Part shown: positions 13,001 to 16,000 of the stretch, piece after piece | Layout: each line of letters starts with the position of its first letter | Numbering within the stretch: the first letter of the stretch is position 1 | The notes under the pieces: model-generated | Seen by the model: only the letters and a program-made list of their open reading frames with translations | Databases searched by the model: none | Told to the model about the DNA's origin: nothing | Made by a program: the position numbers and the translations under genes | NCBI GenBank assembly: GCA_964352425.1 | Contig: CAYGRZ010000032.1 | Coordinates: forward strand, 1-19,434 | Source: JAMWCX01 sp964352425 | Lineage (GTDB): Bacteria > Omnitrophota > Gorgyraeia > 2-01-FULL-45-10 | Reading direction: 5' to 3' | DNA length: 19,434 bases

Positions 13001-16000
13001 GCCTCTTTTACCAGACGTCGCAGCGCAGGGTTATCATCTTTGATAAACTCTATCGATTCCGCCGACAGGTCTCCATAGCCAAAGAGCAGCGCAACTGCCT
13101 CAACCGCTATGGATATGACATTGATCACAGCGAAATAGACGGCAAGGTTGTTCAGGAATGAGAAGGCGCCTCCCGGATGACATAGTATCACAAACCCAGC
13201 AAGCATGGCCGCAAGAACATTTCCTGAAATGCCGCCGTATCGTTCGGCCTCGTCATAGATTTCTTCTATATCTCCCGTCAAAATGCCGCGCCATACCTTT
13301 TTCGGTGACTGCCATGTTGTATAGGCCCATATCGCATGGCCCAATTCATGGGGTGCAGTCGAGCCGAGGACAAGAGCTTTACGGATGGATGAAAGGTCAA
13401 ACAAAATCTTACCCAGGATGCGACGGGGTAGCGAGCTGGAAGACAATAAGAGGGATATCTTCCCGTCTCCAGCGGTGGCAAGGAACGAATGTACGACCGG
13501 CGCGTCGGCAGGCGGGACTGCTTTGCGCACCTTATTCTGGAGTTCCTCCAGTTTTTTGTATTCGTAGTTTCCGACCGGCTCTATGCCTATGATATACTTG
13601 AGCGGCAAGCCTCTTTTTATGGAGAAGCGCGCTTCATTGTCATCGCTACCGGTCTTATCCTCACTGACTTTGTAGCCATCCTTGAGGATATCTTTCGATA
13701 AAAGTATTACCACTCCCTTTCGCCCCTGACTGCGCGCTTCTTCGCCCCAGGCACTCAACTGTCTCTCCGTTATGCCGTGCCTATTGCACATCCTCAGTAA
13801 TTTTGGATAATCTTCTTTCGAGTCTCCATTTAGAAGAATGAATTGTGACAATTCTTCATAAAGACCTTTATCCAGCTTAAAAGGCAGCTTGCTGGAAATG
13901 TAATATTTCATTACATTCCAATCGGCATAAATTTTTTTGGCGCGGTCGACCGCATCAAAGCCTTTGCCGAGAGGATAATAGTAGAATTCTCCTGGCGTAC
14001 GTGCTCCCGGGGGGAGCTTGCCATGCTCCGCCAGATACATGATCGCCTCGATCGAAGTGCCATGGACACCTATCGCCTCATCTTCGCGGTCAAGGCCTGA
14101 CTCAAAAAGCTCAGCAACCTTCCTCGCGGATTCCTTTACAGCTTCTGTTTTAACACGTTCGGGGACGTTCCCTGCGGGGACATCCTGTAACGATGATGCG
14201 GATCCGGCCTCATGCGCCTCGCGCACAGCCGTGTCGAGGCCGTATTCCTCTCTGTCAAGAAGCTGCTTAGCCTGAACACCATCAGACAGCTCGTCTCGTG
14301 ACAGGATATTCACAAAGACATCGAATGTAAAGCAATTGGCCACGATAGCAAGAATTACCTTTACCGCCGACAGCATCGTTGGCGTATCGGCGAGTAGATC
14401 TGATAGGAACGGCATATCGCCCATGAGGTATGCAAAGATGAGCATTGCGGATAAGGCCATCCCCACGGGTGCTGCCATGAGAACCTTGAGCGGTTGCCTG
14501 AAACTCCCGCCCTCGATGCTCACGTACCTGGCGCTCACGATCCTGCCGGCTCTACGCTCTATCTCTATCCTTCCCCTGAAACCGTCAGCAAGCGCATGGA
14601 AGAACTCGTGTGAATAGACGGTCATGTAGGCAAGGATAGTGCCGATCACGGGGATACGCAAGAGGTAACGGGCGGTAAGGCTATGAGATTCTCGGCCTGT
14701 GGCGGTCGCCCGCAACTGCCGTATTTCTTCCCGAAGATGGGTTTCGAATTCAGAGACGAGCTCCTGTTTTCTGCTTGCATTAAACTCGCGGGCGAATGCA
14801 CCGATGGGCTCAAATTTCAAGTTGGGGATATCGAGGATGACGAGCGAATCCCCGTAGATGCCGAAGTTTCTTAAAAGCGGGGACACCTTGTAGTCCTCGA
14901 CATACGCCTTCTTATCGAGGATCTCCACGTACAACATCACAAGGAAGGAGGCCAGGCTTTCGAGCGCAGGTTCATTGCGCATGCCTGCCAGATCGCGCGC
15001 TACCCCTTCAAGGTCAATAGCTGTTTGCTGCTTTATCATGGTCATACCCTTCGCCCCGATGTGATAGTAAATATTGAACGGCGGTGTCAGGTGGTCTTCT
15101 ATGAAGCCTCTCCTCTCGGCTTCTTCGTAGGCCTCTTTTGACCGCGCGTTTATTGCGGGATCCCTGTTATCAAGTATTTTGATGACCCATCCCGTCCCTG
15201 TGACATCCTTCGTCACGGTAGCGTGGAAGCCTTTCTTATCGGCCGGCGAGGCGGCGGGCGTGCCATCGTGCGAAACGGCCCTATCGTCTTTTGGCCTTGA
15301 GAAGACCACAAGAGCAGATGAACCCTCATAAGGATTCGCGGAGCTCTCTTCTCTGACCAGCTCGCCGTTGACGTATTTGTTCACATCGCGGCTGTTTGCC
15401 AGCAGGAATGCTTCAACGACAGGATCACCGCGTTGTTTTGTTTCCTGAATTATGGTATCCCCTAATTCATCAACGCGATATCCTATGCCTTTACTCTTAT
15501 CACCGGTAAGGTTTATGGCTACCACCTTTCCCGAACTGGTTATACCTATAAGGTTATGAGGATATTTTGACCTTATAAGGCGAACCTTAAGCACATCCGC
15601 CTCTATCCTGAACTCCCCTTCCTCCAATATGCCAGATTCTTTTTCGCGATAACCCCGCGCGAGAAGGGCTTTATCTTTCACATCTTGTATTGAATAAGCC
15701 TTCAGGAAAGGCGCCAGGTCGACCTCTATGTACCCGCTAGCTTTTATCACATCCAAAAGTTTCTGCCTGTCGATGGCTCTGCCCGGCGCAGGCAGACCGA
15801 CGAATAAATCGTTGTGGCATAACGACGGCCCATATACCGTCTTCCCGTCTTTATATTCCACAAATTGAGGCAAGTGATACAGATGGTAAAGATCGTCAAA
15901 CTGGTTATATAGATTCTCCGTTTCTAACGGTACGCTCCGCCCATTATGGACAACGCGCTGGCCGAACAGCGCTGACCGTATCCGGCTTGACCTGTCCCGA

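Noticed and set aside
8413..14256. Transposon or insertion sequence carried as the 756-bp repeat
   Set aside because: The repeat has no terminal inverted repeats, target duplications or transposase, and encodes an in-frame protein domain with both edges on codon boundaries.
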